Below, in pieces: positions 1 through 8,404 of a stretch of 64,000 bases of DNA; the stretch's first letter is position 1; the number at the start of each line of letters is the position of its first letter. The position numbers and the translations under genes are program-made. The stretch lies in assembly GCA_963826795.1 (NCBI GenBank), contig CAWGYT010000010.1:186001-250000 (forward strand), given 5' to 3'. Under the pieces are notes generated by a model, which was not told where the DNA came from, made no database searches, and saw only the letters and a list, made by a program, of their open reading frames with translations. This stretch comes from CAWGYT01 sp963826795. GTDB taxonomy: Bacteria > Planctomycetota > Planctomycetia > Pirellulales > Pirellulaceae.

Positions 1-1195
1 TCGGGACGCCCACCTGCGAGACCAAATACTGCTCCCACAAGCGGTGCGAACGGACGAGCCCCGACGCGACGATGCGTCCCTGCGGCGTGAGCGTGTACGA
101 GAAGTCATGGCGCTCGCACGCCAGGTCCCCGCGGTGCCGTAGCCAGGCCAGCACCAGGCGCAGCGAGAAGTGATCGGCGAGCAGCATGTCTTGCAGGGTT
201 TCGCGGGATGCCTGGCCCGCATCCGAGCGTTCTTCCAGACGGTAGAGCAAGGCGATGACGTCTTCGGCCAGGATGCCCCACCCCATCACGCGCCGCCGGA
301 CGAGTTTGACCAGAATGCCGTGGCGGGGTCCCAGCGTCGCCGCAACCACGAAGATCAAACCGGCGGCGACGGCCATCGATCCGGCGGTGGTCGTGCTTCG
401 ATACCCAAACCACGTCGGCACCACGAGGGCCCCGAGATGGCCGGCGACCGCGGCTGTCGCGCCAATCACCACGCTCAAGACAATCATCCAGGCGAGGCGA
501 TCCGTCAACAGGTAGGCGGCGGCCGGAGGCACAATCAACATGGCGACCACCAGGATGTTGCCCACGCTTTCGAAACTCGCAACCGCCGTCACGGCGACCA
601 GCATCATCAGCAGATGGTGCATCAGGCTGGCGCTGAAGCCCGTCGTCGTCGCCAGCGACGGATCAAACGAACTGATCTTCAGCTCCTTAAGGAACAACAG
701 CACGAACGCCAGATTCAAGACGGCCACCGTCCCCAGCGTCACGACGGCGCGAGGGATCTCGAACCCGGCAACCGAGACGGTATCCAAGGGAGTTAATTCG
801 ATCGCCCCGTACAAGACACAGCCGGGATCGAGATCGACGAAGTCGGCCGCCTGGACGACCAGCACCAGGCCCAGCGCGAAAAGCGACGTAAACACGACAC
901 CCATCGACGCCCCCTCATCGACGTCCCCGCTGCCGCGGATCCACTCGGTCAGCAGTGCCGTCAGAATGCCCAGCAGCACGGCCCCAAGAAACATCGGCAA
1001 GCTGCTGCGGCTGCCGCTCAGGAAAAAGGCCACCGCCAAGCCGGGCAGCACGGCGTGGCTGATCGCGTCCCCCAACATGCTCATCCGGCGCAGCACAAGG
1101 AAATTACCCAACAGCGCCGCTGCCACGGCACACAGGACGCCCGCCGCCACGATCCATCCGTCCAACGCCCAGTTCCAACCTGCCAGGGCTTGCAT
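1..1195 (-). CDS. Metal ABC transporter permease with C-terminal DtxR-like domain (3' end cut by window)
   Basis: Inner-membrane permease of a Mn/Zn/Fe-type ABC importer (ABC-3/ZnuB family). Reading leftward from ATG 1195 the frame stays open to the window edge (398 codons). The first ~280 residues are hydrophobic with the family core LRRMSMLGDAISHAVLPG near residue 40. After it comes a soluble winged-helix-like segment ending in SHRLWEQYL, which is typical of DtxR/MntR-type domains fused to planctomycete permeases. The start lies 2 nt after the stop of the upstream permease, so the two are translationally close, and the pair probably forms a heterodimer. The C-terminus is missing only because the window ends. 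Confidence 0.88.
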   Translation of the reverse strand, partial: MQALAGWNWALDGWIVAAGVLCAVAAALLGNFLVLRRMSMLGDAISHAVLPGLAVAFFLSGSRSSLPMFLGAVLLGILTALLTEWIRGSGDVDEGASMGVVFTSLFALGLVLVVQAADFVDLDPGCVLYGAIELTPLDTVSVAGFEIPRAVVTLGTVAVLNLAFVLLFLKELKISSFDPSLATTTGFSASLMHHLLMMLVAVTAVASFESVGNILVVAMLIVPPAAAYLLTDRLAWMIVLSVVIGATAAVAGHLGALVVPTWFGYRSTTTAGSMAVAAGLIFVVAATLGPRHGILVKLVRRRVMGWGILAEDVIALLYRLEERSDAGQASRETLQDMLLADHFSLRLVLAWLRHRGDLACERHDFSYTLTPQGRIVASGLVRSHRLWEQYLVSQVGVP

Positions 1196-1197
1196 GG

Positions 1198-2691
1198 TCA
1201 ATTCCCTCGGCCATCCAACGAGACGCTTGCAGCGGGTTCCGTTCCCAGCTCGTGCGGACTCGCCGGCACGCCCAAGTCGGGACGGCTCGGTTCCAAGAGG
1301 GCTTCGAGGCGCGCCACCAATTCGGGCTCGAGCACATGTTCGATGGCGTCCGCGTCCCGATCAACGCGACTGGGCGCCAAGTCAGCGTGGGTAATCAGGT
1401 ACAGCTCCCACAATCGATGCTGGCGGGTCAAGCGAGTTGCCTCGAGCAGTCCGTGTCGGGTCAGGTGCACCTGATCGTCCGCCACCACAACCAGGTTCGC
1501 GCGTTCGGCTCGACGCAACTCCTGTCGCAATCGATGCAGCGACCAACTCCGTTTCTGAGATAGCTTGTGTGCCGAGACGACCAGAGGGCCGGCGTCCTGA
1601 TTGAGGGGTCCGGGATGGGCCTCCAGAATCTCGTAAATCGCACGCAGCAGGTGCTGGCGATCGACGGAGCGGTTGAGCCACCTCCGGCGGAGCCATCGAA
1701 CCAGGACACCTCTCGCCGTGCCGCCCACGAGGCTGACGAGAAAGAAAAACGTGCAGACCAGGACGATCATGGCGCCGGAGGGCAGTTTCGAGAACAGCGC
1801 GCTCATGGCGGCCCCCAGCATCCCGCCCACGGCCCCCAGCCCGGCGGAAATCCACGCCATGCGGCGCATGTCCTCCGTCCAAAATCGCGCCGCGGCAGCC
1901 GGGATCACCAGCAGGGCGATCATCAGGATTAACCCAACCGCCTGCAGCCCCACGATGGCCACGATGACGACCAGCGCCATCAGGGCCAGGTCCAAAGCCA
2001 CAACCGGCCAGCCGCGGGACGCCGCAAAGCCCTCGTCAAAGCATAACAACTTGAACTCTTTGAACAGCAGCACGCAAGTCACCGCGGCGGCGGCCGCCGC
2101 GACGGCGATCAGCCGTGCGTCATTGGCGCCCATGGACGCCGTCTTGCCGTAAATGAAGGCCTCCAAGCCCGCCGCATGACCACTCTGCATCTGCTGGATC
2201 ACGCCCAACAGCGAGATCCCAGCGCCAAAAAACACACTCAGCACGATGCCCAGCGCCGCGTCCTCTTTCAAACGCGTCAGGTTGCGGATGCACAAGATGG
2301 CGCCCACTCCAATCAGCCCGGTGACCGCGGCCCCGACCAACAGCAGCGGGAGCGACTTGCCGTCGGCCCCGAAAGCCGGGGCGATCATAAATGCCAGGCA
2401 AATCCCTGGCAGTGTGGCGTGGCTCAGCGCGTCGCCCATCAAGGCCCGCTTACGCAACAAGGTAAAGCTGCCGACCAGCCCGGCGGCGCAGCCGAGCAAG
2501 CTCGTTCCGAGAATCACGACGCGCGAGTTGTAATCTTCCAGCAACATCACCCGGCGCCACTGCGTCCAGGAGGGCCAGCCCACGGATCGATCGGTGATCG
2601 ACCGCTGCGTCCTGGAATCGGCCTCCGATTGCGCCAAACCGTCACCGAGCTGGACGCACCCAAGCAGAACGCCAGCGCGGCCGTGAGCCAC
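1198..2691 (-). CDS. Metal ABC transporter permease with C-terminal DtxR/MntR-like domain
   Basis: Second membrane subunit of the metal ABC importer, 497 aa from GTG 2691. Residues ~55-335 form the ABC-3 permease core (LLRKRALMGDALSHATLPG near residue 78). Residues ~345-490 are a cytoplasmic winged-helix segment with RQHRLWELYL followed by DADAIEHVLEPELVARLE, resembling the dimerisation/metal-site region of MntR. The true start is uncertain. An ATG at 2717 in another frame overlaps the ATPase stop (ATGA) and encodes a signal-peptide-like stretch (WWLTAALAFCLG). It would join this ORF after a one-base shift near 2640-2660. Another in-frame start is M49 at 2547. The permease identity is secure; the N-terminus is not. 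Confidence 0.88.
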   Translation of the reverse strand: MAHGRAGVLLGCVQLGDGLAQSEADSRTQRSITDRSVGWPSWTQWRRVMLLEDYNSRVVILGTSLLGCAAGLVGSFTLLRKRALMGDALSHATLPGICLAFMIAPAFGADGKSLPLLLVGAAVTGLIGVGAILCIRNLTRLKEDAALGIVLSVFFGAGISLLGVIQQMQSGHAAGLEAFIYGKTASMGANDARLIAVAAAAAAVTCVLLFKEFKLLCFDEGFAASRGWPVVALDLALMALVVIVAIVGLQAVGLILMIALLVIPAAAARFWTEDMRRMAWISAGLGAVGGMLGAAMSALFSKLPSGAMIVLVCTFFFLVSLVGGTARGVLVRWLRRRWLNRSVDRQHLLRAIYEILEAHPGPLNQDAGPLVVSAHKLSQKRSWSLHRLRQELRRAERANLVVVADDQVHLTRHGLLEATRLTRQHRLWELYLITHADLAPSRVDRDADAIEHVLEPELVARLEALLEPSRPDLGVPASPHELGTEPAASVSLDGRGN

Positions 2692-2713
2692 CAGGACCGA
2701 GCGGCATTGCCGT

Positions 2714-3553
2714 TCATAGCGACCGCTCCCGCCGCCGCATCGCCTCGGTCACCTCGTCCAAGAGCGTCAATCGGCCGCCATAGGTCTTGTGCAGGTTCTC
2801 GGGCGTGAAAACGTCCGCGACCGGACCATGGGCCACAATCCGCATGTTCAAGAGCACGACATAGTCAAAGTACTCGGGTACGGTTTGCAGGTCGTGATGA
2901 ATCACCACCGCCGTTTTGCCGCTCTGCTTCATCTGGTGCAGAATCTGCACCACCGCCCGTTCCGTCGCCGCATCCACCGCCGCGAAGGGCTCGTCCATCA
3001 GATAGAGGTCCGCATCCTGAACCAGGGCCCGCGCCAAAAACGTCCGCTGCTGCTGTCCGCCCGAAAGTTGACTGATCTGGCGATGGGCCAGGTCCGCAAT
3101 CCCCACCCGATCGAGCGCCTCGATGGCGATTCGACGGTGCTTTTTGCGAACCGGAAGACACCAGCCAATCTTGCTGTAGAGCCCCATGGTGACGACGTCC
3201 AGGGCGTCCACGGGGAAGTCCCAATCCACGCTCTCGCGCTGCGGAACGTAGCCGACTCGATGCCGATTCTGACGGTAGCTTTCGCCAAAAACTCGAACTC
3301 GCCCGGAGGCCCGCGGCGTCAGGTCCATCACGGCCTTCAAAAGCGTGCTCTTGCCCGCCCCGTTCGGCCCGATAATACCGACCAACGAACCTGGTGGCAC
3401 GTCAAATCCGATATCCCAGATCACCGGCTTACGATGATATGCCACCGTGAGATCGTAAACGGACAGCGGAACGCGCGGATCAGCGGTACGAGCCTCGGGG
3501 CGACCCACGACGTCGTCCGCGGAGTCCCCACGAGTTGCCGAAACCGAGCTCAT
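2714..3553 (-). CDS. Metal ABC transporter ATP-binding protein
   Basis: Cytoplasmic ATPase that powers the Mn/Zn-type importer, 279 aa. Visible motifs are Walker A GPNGAGKST (62-70), signature LSGGQQQR (163-170), Walker B DLYLMDEP (182-189) and a switch histidine in VVIHHDLQT. The length and the PQRESVDWDFP Q-loop region fit the MntB/ZnuC/TroB family. Its ATG overlaps the stop of the binding-protein gene by 4 nt, and its own stop overlaps a possible permease start, so it is the second gene of a leftward operon. The N-terminal ~28 residues are a hydrophilic extension beyond the usual family start. Confidence 0.93.
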   Translation of the reverse strand: MSSVSATRGDSADDVVGRPEARTADPRVPLSVYDLTVAYHRKPVIWDIGFDVPPGSLVGIIGPNGAGKSTLLKAVMDLTPRASGRVRVFGESYRQNRHRVGYVPQRESVDWDFPVDALDVVTMGLYSKIGWCLPVRKKHRRIAIEALDRVGIADLAHRQISQLSGGQQQRTFLARALVQDADLYLMDEPFAAVDAATERAVVQILHQMKQSGKTAVVIHHDLQTVPEYFDYVVLLNMRIVAHGPVADVFTPENLHKTYGGRLTLLDEVTEAMRRRERSL

Positions 3554-4572
3554 GGCTGCGCCTTCCCGGTAGGCGTCGACAGCAAGCCCTTCAGGCCGGC
3601 CGCCGGCGCGTCGCCCCCCAGGGCCCGCGTCACGAGCGTGATGTTGTGATCGAGCATGCCGAAATACGTCCCCTCGTACGTTCCCGTCTCGCCCATTGCG
3701 TCCGAGTATAACTCGCCGCCGACAACGATCTCGTGGCCCCTTGAACGCACACCCTCAATCAGGGCGTCGATGTTCTTGCGGGGGACACTGCTCTCCACAA
3801 ACACCGCTTTGACGCGCCGCGCGACCAAGAGCTCAACCAGCTCGTTAATCCGTTGCAGTCCTGCTTCGGACTCGGTCGAAATACCCTGGACCCCGCGTAC
3901 GTCCAAGCCGTAGGCCCGACCAAAGTAGTTAAATGCGTCATGAGACGTAATGAGCACCCGACTATCCTGCGGAATCGAGCCCAGAGACTTCAGACCATAT
4001 TGATGCAGCTGCTCCAACTGCACCCGGTAGGCCGCCGCGTTCGCGATGTAGTCCGCCTCGTGGGACGGGTCGAACTCCGCAAGCGACTTGGCCACGACGT
4101 CGACGCACTGGGACCAGGCCGAGACGTCCATCCAGACGTGGGGATCCAAGTGCCCCCGAAAGTCTTCCGGCTCGAGCAACTCCGTCTCGGCGACCCTCTC
4201 GGTCACGGCCACGACGGGCTTGGAACGGGCGATCTTCACCAGGGTGTCAGACATCTTCCCCTCCAGCATGAGGCCCGAGTAGAACACGATCTCGCCCGAA
4301 AGGATGGTCTGCACGTCGTCTCGTGTCGCCTTGTACAGATGGGGATCGACTCCCGCGCCAAGCAACTGCGTCAAGTCGACGTGCTGCTGACCCACGTGGC
4401 GGACCAAGTCGGCCACCATGCCGGTCGTCGCAACGGCCTGGATCGGAGTTCGGCGGTCGAGCGTGCCGGCCGACTCGCTTGCTTTGATTGCTTGGCCCGG
4501 CTGCGGTCCAGAAGCTGAACCGCCGCACCCGATCCAAATCAGCATCGGCAGCAAGAGCCCTGTGTGTCGCAT
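3550..4572 (-). CDS. Metal ABC transporter substrate-binding lipoprotein (Mn/Zn family)
   Basis: Cluster A-I (ZnuA/MntA/PsaA-type) binding protein that captures a divalent metal outside the cytoplasmic membrane. I start at ATG 4572, giving 340 aa, because an AGGAGGGG ribosome site lies 6 nt upstream; the TTG at 4578 is unlikely. A short hydrophobic leader ends at Cys16 (WIGC), an unusual but plausible lipobox. Metal-ligand segments visible are GVDPHLYKATRDD and GHLDPHVWMDVSAW. It is the first gene of the transporter operon, directly downstream of the palindromic operator boxes and divergent from mntR, which favours manganese as substrate. Zinc cannot be excluded from sequence. Confidence 0.92.
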   Translation of the reverse strand: MRHTGLLLPMLIWIGCGGSASGPQPGQAIKASESAGTLDRRTPIQAVATTGMVADLVRHVGQQHVDLTQLLGAGVDPHLYKATRDDVQTILSGEIVFYSGLMLEGKMSDTLVKIARSKPVVAVTERVAETELLEPEDFRGHLDPHVWMDVSAWSQCVDVVAKSLAEFDPSHEADYIANAAAYRVQLEQLHQYGLKSLGSIPQDSRVLITSHDAFNYFGRAYGLDVRGVQGISTESEAGLQRINELVELLVARRVKAVFVESSVPRKNIDALIEGVRSRGHEIVVGGELYSDAMGETGTYEGTYFGMLDHNITLVTRALGGDAPAAGLKGLLSTPTGKAQP

Positions 4573-4625
4573 CGCCAACCCCTCCTGCTGGTTACTCCGA
4601 ATCGCCTGGCCAAGCCCGCCCGACC

Positions 4626-4669
4626 TGTAGCAATGGCTACACTCCGGCCCTCAATGTAGCCATTGCTAC
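4626..4669. promoter_or_regulatory. Two operator-like dyads, probable MntR boxes
   Basis: Two copies of a 14-bp dyad with arms GTAGC/GCTAC and a 4-nt centre lie at 4627-4640 and 4656-4669. The copies are themselves inverted relative to each other (GTAGCAATGGCTACA at 4627-4641 against its exact reverse complement at 4655-4669). Site size and symmetry fit a DtxR/MntR-family dimer. One box lies inside the spacer of the predicted transporter promoter and the other just downstream of its -10, which is ideal for metal-dependent repression. Binding is inferred. Confidence 0.75.
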
Positions 4670-4680
4670 GCTCCTGTCAA
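4653..4680 (-). promoter_or_regulatory. Predicted sigma70-type promoter of the metal transporter operon
   Basis: On the minus strand TTGACA (4680-4675) is followed after 16 nt by TACATT (4658-4653), about 80 nt before the ATG at 4572. The upstream operator dyad fills the spacer. This is a consensus match only. Confidence 0.5.
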
Positions 4681-4744
4681 CGGGGTAGGATGGTTCCGGA
4701 CGGGGCGATCCCGGCCAATGTCGACCGCAAGGGCAGGGGGGACG

Positions 4745-5176
4745 ATGGTGACTGAGGCCATTCAGCAATCGGCGCCGCATCGACGAACACGCCGGGACCA
4801 TACAATGGAGACGGCCGAGGACTACGTGGAGGCCGTTGCCGAAATCCAGACGCAGCGCGGCGTTTGTCGAGTGGTCGACTTGGCGACTCGATTCGGCGTG
4901 AGCCACGTCACCGTGACGCGGATCGTCGCCCGCCTGCAAAACGAGGGGCTGCTCGCGACTGAGCCTTACCGTCCGATTACGCTGACAGGGAAAGGCCGGC
5001 GACTGGCGGGCAAGTGCCGCGAGCGGCACGAGGCGGTGTATCGATTCCTGCGGGCAATCGGCGTCGACCAAGTCACCGCGGCGATCGATGCTGAAGGGAT
5101 TGAACATCACGTCAGCCCTTCGACGCTCCGACGTCTACAGGAATTAACAGCGAGACTGGGCAAAGCCGGAGGCTGA
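4745..5176 (+). CDS. mntR: MntR-type metal-responsive transcriptional regulator
   Basis: DtxR/MntR-family repressor that senses Mn(II) and represses metal uptake. It has an N-terminal winged helix (DLATRFGVSHVTVTRIVARL as recognition region), then the dimerisation/metal region with ERHEAVYRFL and DAEGIEHHVS, closely resembling the E. coli MntR layout (about 150 aa, no SH3 domain). I choose ATG 4745 (143 aa) because AGGGGGG lies just upstream; an in-frame ATG at 4718 has no such site. It is divergent from the importer operon with palindromic boxes between, the classic arrangement for a local repressor. Confidence 0.93.
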   Translation: MVTEAIQQSAPHRRTRRDHTMETAEDYVEAVAEIQTQRGVCRVVDLATRFGVSHVTVTRIVARLQNEGLLATEPYRPITLTGKGRRLAGKCRERHEAVYRFLRAIGVDQVTAAIDAEGIEHHVSPSTLRRLQELTARLGKAGG

Positions 5177-5746
5177 AGCCCACTTGGGCTCCAAGTTACC
5201 CAAAACCAAAAAAAGTCATACAAATGCCTTGCAAACTCATCTGGGCTTGTTAGCATGAGGCGTGTAGCACTGCGAAGACGCTCGTCCTGGCTCGGGAATA
5301 CCGCGGCGGGCGAACGTCGTGGAGCTTGAGGCCCGGGAATCCGGGTCCAAACGAGCCTTCCAGTTGTAGACGACGCATTTACGAACACCGCTGGGCTTTA
5401 TTTCTCCGAACGGAGGGTCCTACTGCACTAAGCTGTCTTGAATCGCGATTGCCGGACATGACCGGTTGCGAGTCGAGTTAGAGGATGTGCGGTAGGCCGG
5501 CGTTCCCGCCTGGGAGCGTCAGGAAACACTCTCGACCTCCGTTAACCCCGATTTGCAGAGCTGAGGACGTTTCGCGTCCTGATTCGGCTGGCTTCGCATT
5601 CAGGCACTCCCCGTCACTCGCCATTGATTCACGCGAGGCGGTTCCATGGTTTCAATTCGGGCTTGGTCTGCGCCTGTGGCCTTTTGGGTAGACCTCAAAC
5701 AGACAACTTGGATATTTCGTGCGCTGATAAACGGGAGCTGTAAACT
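5177..5746. other. 570-bp intergenic region, no supported gene
   Basis: Short ORFs here (5107-5388 minus, 5485-5691 plus) lack recognisable domains or ribosome sites and are Arg/Pro/Ser-rich, as expected of non-coding GC-rich DNA. A small hairpin AGGACGTTTCGCGTCCT lies near 5563-5580. It may serve as the leader or promoter region of the PEP-CTERM gene at 5747, but I cannot define a promoter. Confidence 0.5.
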
Positions 5747-6409
5747 ATGAAGAGACGTTTTCTCGGCTGGTTCTTATCGGCTGCGACCGTCGCTGTACTG
5801 GGGTGTAGTACGGGACACGCCGCCCAAATGCTTTTGTCGGACCTCGTCAACGGAGGGTCGATCCAATCCGGTGACAAGATTTTTTCGGATTTCACGTACA
5901 CCAAGAACGGCGATATGCCCGCCGTTGAGAACGTCACGGTCGAGACGATCGACCAGAACGGACAGTACGGAATTCGGTTCTTTGGCGGATTCATCGACCT
6001 GCCGGGCGGGGATTCATCCGATGCACTGGTGACCTTCAACGTCAGCGTCTCTCCGGACAGTGACCAGGTCATCTCGGGCGTGACGCTGTCGGCCAACCCC
6101 GCCGTCTTCAACGGCCCCGGCTTGGCATCCGTCACCGAGACGTTCGTGCCCGACATCGACAACAAGAAGCTGGTGATCTACGACTTCGGCGACGGTGACT
6201 TCGACTTGGTCGACTCGGTGACGCTCGACGCCGGATACCGCACGCTTCCGGTTCAGAAGGACTTGATCCTTCGCGCGACGGGCAACGCGGGAGCGGTCAC
6301 CATGTCGTTTTTTGACCAAGTCTTCGTCCAAGTGCCTGAACCGTCGAGTCTGGCTCTGGCGGCAGCAAGCCTGTTAGGCGTCGGGTTCCTCCGTCGTCGA
6401 CACGGCTGA
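5747..6409 (+). CDS. PEP-CTERM sorting-domain protein
   Basis: Exported protein of 220 aa. It has an N-terminal signal peptide (MKRRFLGWFLSAATVAVLG, cleavage likely after GHAA), a beta-rich middle of unknown function with repeated TVETIDQNG/VTLDAG-type strands, and a C-terminal PEP-CTERM signal: VPEPSSLAL, a hydrophobic helix, then RRRHG. Exosortase-type sorting is therefore expected, with the body displayed outside the cytoplasm. The upstream ribosome site is weak (GGGAG). It is monocistronic, with a strong terminator 40 nt downstream. The function of the body is not recognised. Confidence 0.85.
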   Translation: MKRRFLGWFLSAATVAVLGCSTGHAAQMLLSDLVNGGSIQSGDKIFSDFTYTKNGDMPAVENVTVETIDQNGQYGIRFFGGFIDLPGGDSSDALVTFNVSVSPDSDQVISGVTLSANPAVFNGPGLASVTETFVPDIDNKKLVIYDFGDGDFDLVDSVTLDAGYRTLPVQKDLILRATGNAGAVTMSFFDQVFVQVPEPSSLALAAASLLGVGFLRRRHG

Positions 6410-6448
6410 ACGATTTCCAAACTCCCGAATTTTTCAGCGCGATTCCAC

Positions 6449-6484
6449 AAGGCCTGCGTCACGATGACGCGGGCCTTTTTTTTT
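6449..6484 (+). terminator. Rho-independent terminator after the PEP-CTERM gene
   Basis: Stem AAGGCC(T)GCGTC / GACGC(G)GGCCTT with loop ACGAT is followed by an uninterrupted T run of about ten. It is the clearest intrinsic terminator in the window. Confidence 0.9.
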
Positions 6485-6677
6485 CGCCATTTGAATCCGG
6501 GCCCCCTGAAAATCGCCGGGCGCAAAGACGCACGCGGCCGGCCGGCAATTTCCGACGATTCCGCAGCGGGCCGATCTGGCCGACGATCGACCGCGAAGAT
6601 TACAATACGGAGCTCCGACTTCGGTTACCGATCCCGGGAGCGTGTCCCGAACCTCCCCGCCCCACGGAGATATCGAC

Positions 6678-7535
6678 GTGAGTTCCGAATCCGTCCGCAA
6701 ACCGCTGGAAGACCTTGACTTGTGGGAAGAAGACCTGGTTCGAAGGTACCCCGAGCCCGACAAGCCGCACGATCAATTTCGCGACTATGAGCATACGACT
6801 CGTCCGAGCGTGCGGGAGTTCTATCGCCTGAACCACGAGCATCAATGCGTTGATTTCGTGCGTGAGAAACGGGCCCAGTTTCTGCCGCTGCGAACCAAGC
6901 GGATGGGAATCTGGGACGCGATGGAGTACCTCAACACGTTGGTCGACGACAGCGATCCCGACATTGATCTGCCGCAAATCGAACATCTCATGCAAACGGC
7001 CGAAGCGATTCGAGCGGACGGTCATCCTCGCTGGTTCATTTTGGCCGGCTTGATTCACGATCTAGGCAAGGTGCTGTGCCTTTATGGCGAGCCGCAGTGG
7101 GCGGTCGTGGGCGACACGTTTCCAGTCGGCTGTAAGTTTTCGGAGAAGATTGTCTTTTCGGAATTCTTTGCGGCCAATCCCGACATCGACGTGCCCGAGT
7201 ATCAAACGGCGACGGGCATTTACAAGGCGGGCTGCGGACTTGACCAAGTCCTCATGTCATGGGGTCACGACGAGTATCTCTACTACGTGACGCGCGATTA
7301 CGTCCCCCTCGAGGCCCAGTACATGATTCGGTACCACTCGTTTTATCCAGCTCACCGCGAGCGGGAGTATGAGTACCTGATGAACGATCAGGACCGCGAG
7401 ATGTTTCACTGGGTGCGAAAATTCAACCCGTACGACCTGTACACCAAGAGCGTCGTGCGGCCGGACGTCAAAGCGTTGCGACCGTATTACGAAGATCTGA
7501 TCGCAGCGTTCTTTCCGGCTGAGATTGACTGGTAA
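6678..7535 (+). CDS. Inositol oxygenase (MIOX family)
   Basis: Di-iron enzyme converting myo-inositol plus O2 to D-glucuronate (EC 1.13.99.1). Diagnostic features are NHEHQCVDFV, the family hallmark NTLVDDSDPD, the HD-type iron motif GLIHDLGKV, SWGHDEYLYY and RYHSFYP, all supplying expected His/Asp ligands, plus the C-terminal YYEDLIAAFFP. Start: GTG 6678 has GGAG 8 nt upstream and gives 285 aa, the same length as mammalian MIOX; an earlier GTG at 6642 lacks this. MIOX is best known from eukaryotes and patchily present in bacteria. The next gene, 45 nt on, is a secreted PI-PLC-like enzyme, suggesting use of lipid-derived inositol. Confidence 0.93.
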   Translation: MSSESVRKPLEDLDLWEEDLVRRYPEPDKPHDQFRDYEHTTRPSVREFYRLNHEHQCVDFVREKRAQFLPLRTKRMGIWDAMEYLNTLVDDSDPDIDLPQIEHLMQTAEAIRADGHPRWFILAGLIHDLGKVLCLYGEPQWAVVGDTFPVGCKFSEKIVFSEFFAANPDIDVPEYQTATGIYKAGCGLDQVLMSWGHDEYLYYVTRDYVPLEAQYMIRYHSFYPAHREREYEYLMNDQDREMFHWVRKFNPYDLYTKSVVRPDVKALRPYYEDLIAAFFPAEIDW

Positions 7536-7580
7536 GCCCATCCGGCGCGACTCGTCCTTGCCCGTAAGGCCTCACGTATC

Positions 7581-8402
7581 ATGCCTGGAAAGCCGTTACC
7601 CCGTTCGCGGTTCGTCGCGATGCTGCTATTGACCAGCTCGCTCGGGACACCCGGGCTCGGCGCCGAAGAATCACCGCGGCCACTGATGCAGGCCCATGCA
7701 CACAACGACTACCACCATCCTCGCCCCTTATTGGACGCACTGGACCAAGGCTTTTGCAGCGTCGAGGCGGACGTGTTCGTGGTCGACGGTCAATTGCTTG
7801 TCGGACATGATCGTGGGGAACTGACGCCGGAGCGCACACTGACGCGATTGTATCTCGACCCGCTCCGCGAGCGAGTCGAACGTAACGGGGGACGCGTTTA
7901 CCCCGACGGACCTCCGTTTACGCTTCTGATCGACTTCAAGACATCCGCCGAGAAAACCTATCCGGTTTTAGAGGAATTACTGGAGAAGTACGCGTCGATT
8001 CTGGCCCACGAAACGGACGGCCAGTCACAGCCCGGCGCCGTTCAGGTCGTGATCAGTGGCGACCGACCTCTGATGGAGGTGGCCCGGGCGACAACTCGGC
8101 TGGCGATGATCGACGGCCGGCTGCCTGACTTAGACGACGCGACGTCCGCCGCCTGGATGCCTTTGATCAGCGATCGCTGGGGAGACCATTTCCGCTGGCG
8201 CGGCGACGGTCCGATCCCGCCCGACGAACTGGACGAATTGCAGCGAATTGTCAAGCAGACGCACTCGCAAGGCCGACGCTTGCGCTTCTGGGCAATTCCC
8301 GACACGCCCGAGGCTTGGCGGCAACTGCATGCAGTCGGCGTGGATCTGATTAACACGGACGACCTGCGAGGCTTGGCGGAGTTTCTCCGCTCGACGCCCT
8401 AG
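7581..8402 (+). CDS. Secreted PI-PLC/GDPD-like phosphodiesterase family protein
   Basis: 273 aa with an N-terminal signal sequence (FVAMLLLTSSLGTPGLG) and a TIM-barrel phosphodiesterase fold of the PI-PLC-X/GDPD superfamily, AIM6-like subgroup. Seen motifs are QAHAHNDYHHPRPLLDAL near the mature N-terminus, CSVEADVFVVDGQLLVGHD with the acidic metal ligands, and LLIDFKT. The C-terminal strand LRFWAIPDTPEAW and VDLINTDDL close the barrel. Substrate specificity cannot be read from sequence; glycerophosphodiesters or phosphoinositides are candidates. Its position just after inositol oxygenase on the same strand favours an inositol-releasing role (inference). Confidence 0.8.
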   Translation: MPGKPLPRSRFVAMLLLTSSLGTPGLGAEESPRPLMQAHAHNDYHHPRPLLDALDQGFCSVEADVFVVDGQLLVGHDRGELTPERTLTRLYLDPLRERVERNGGRVYPDGPPFTLLIDFKTSAEKTYPVLEELLEKYASILAHETDGQSQPGAVQVVISGDRPLMEVARATTRLAMIDGRLPDLDDATSAAWMPLISDRWGDHFRWRGDGPIPPDELDELQRIVKQTHSQGRRLRFWAIPDTPEAWRQLHAVGVDLINTDDLRGLAEFLRSTP

Positions 8403-8404
8403 GC

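Noticed and set aside
170..1394. Plus-strand ORFs of 208 and 284 aa at the left edge
   Set aside because: The opposite strand is a complete open permease frame with family motifs; these are shadows.
5107..5388. 93-aa minus ORF overlapping the end of mntR
   Set aside because: No ribosome site or domain, overlaps a well-supported gene, low-complexity composition.
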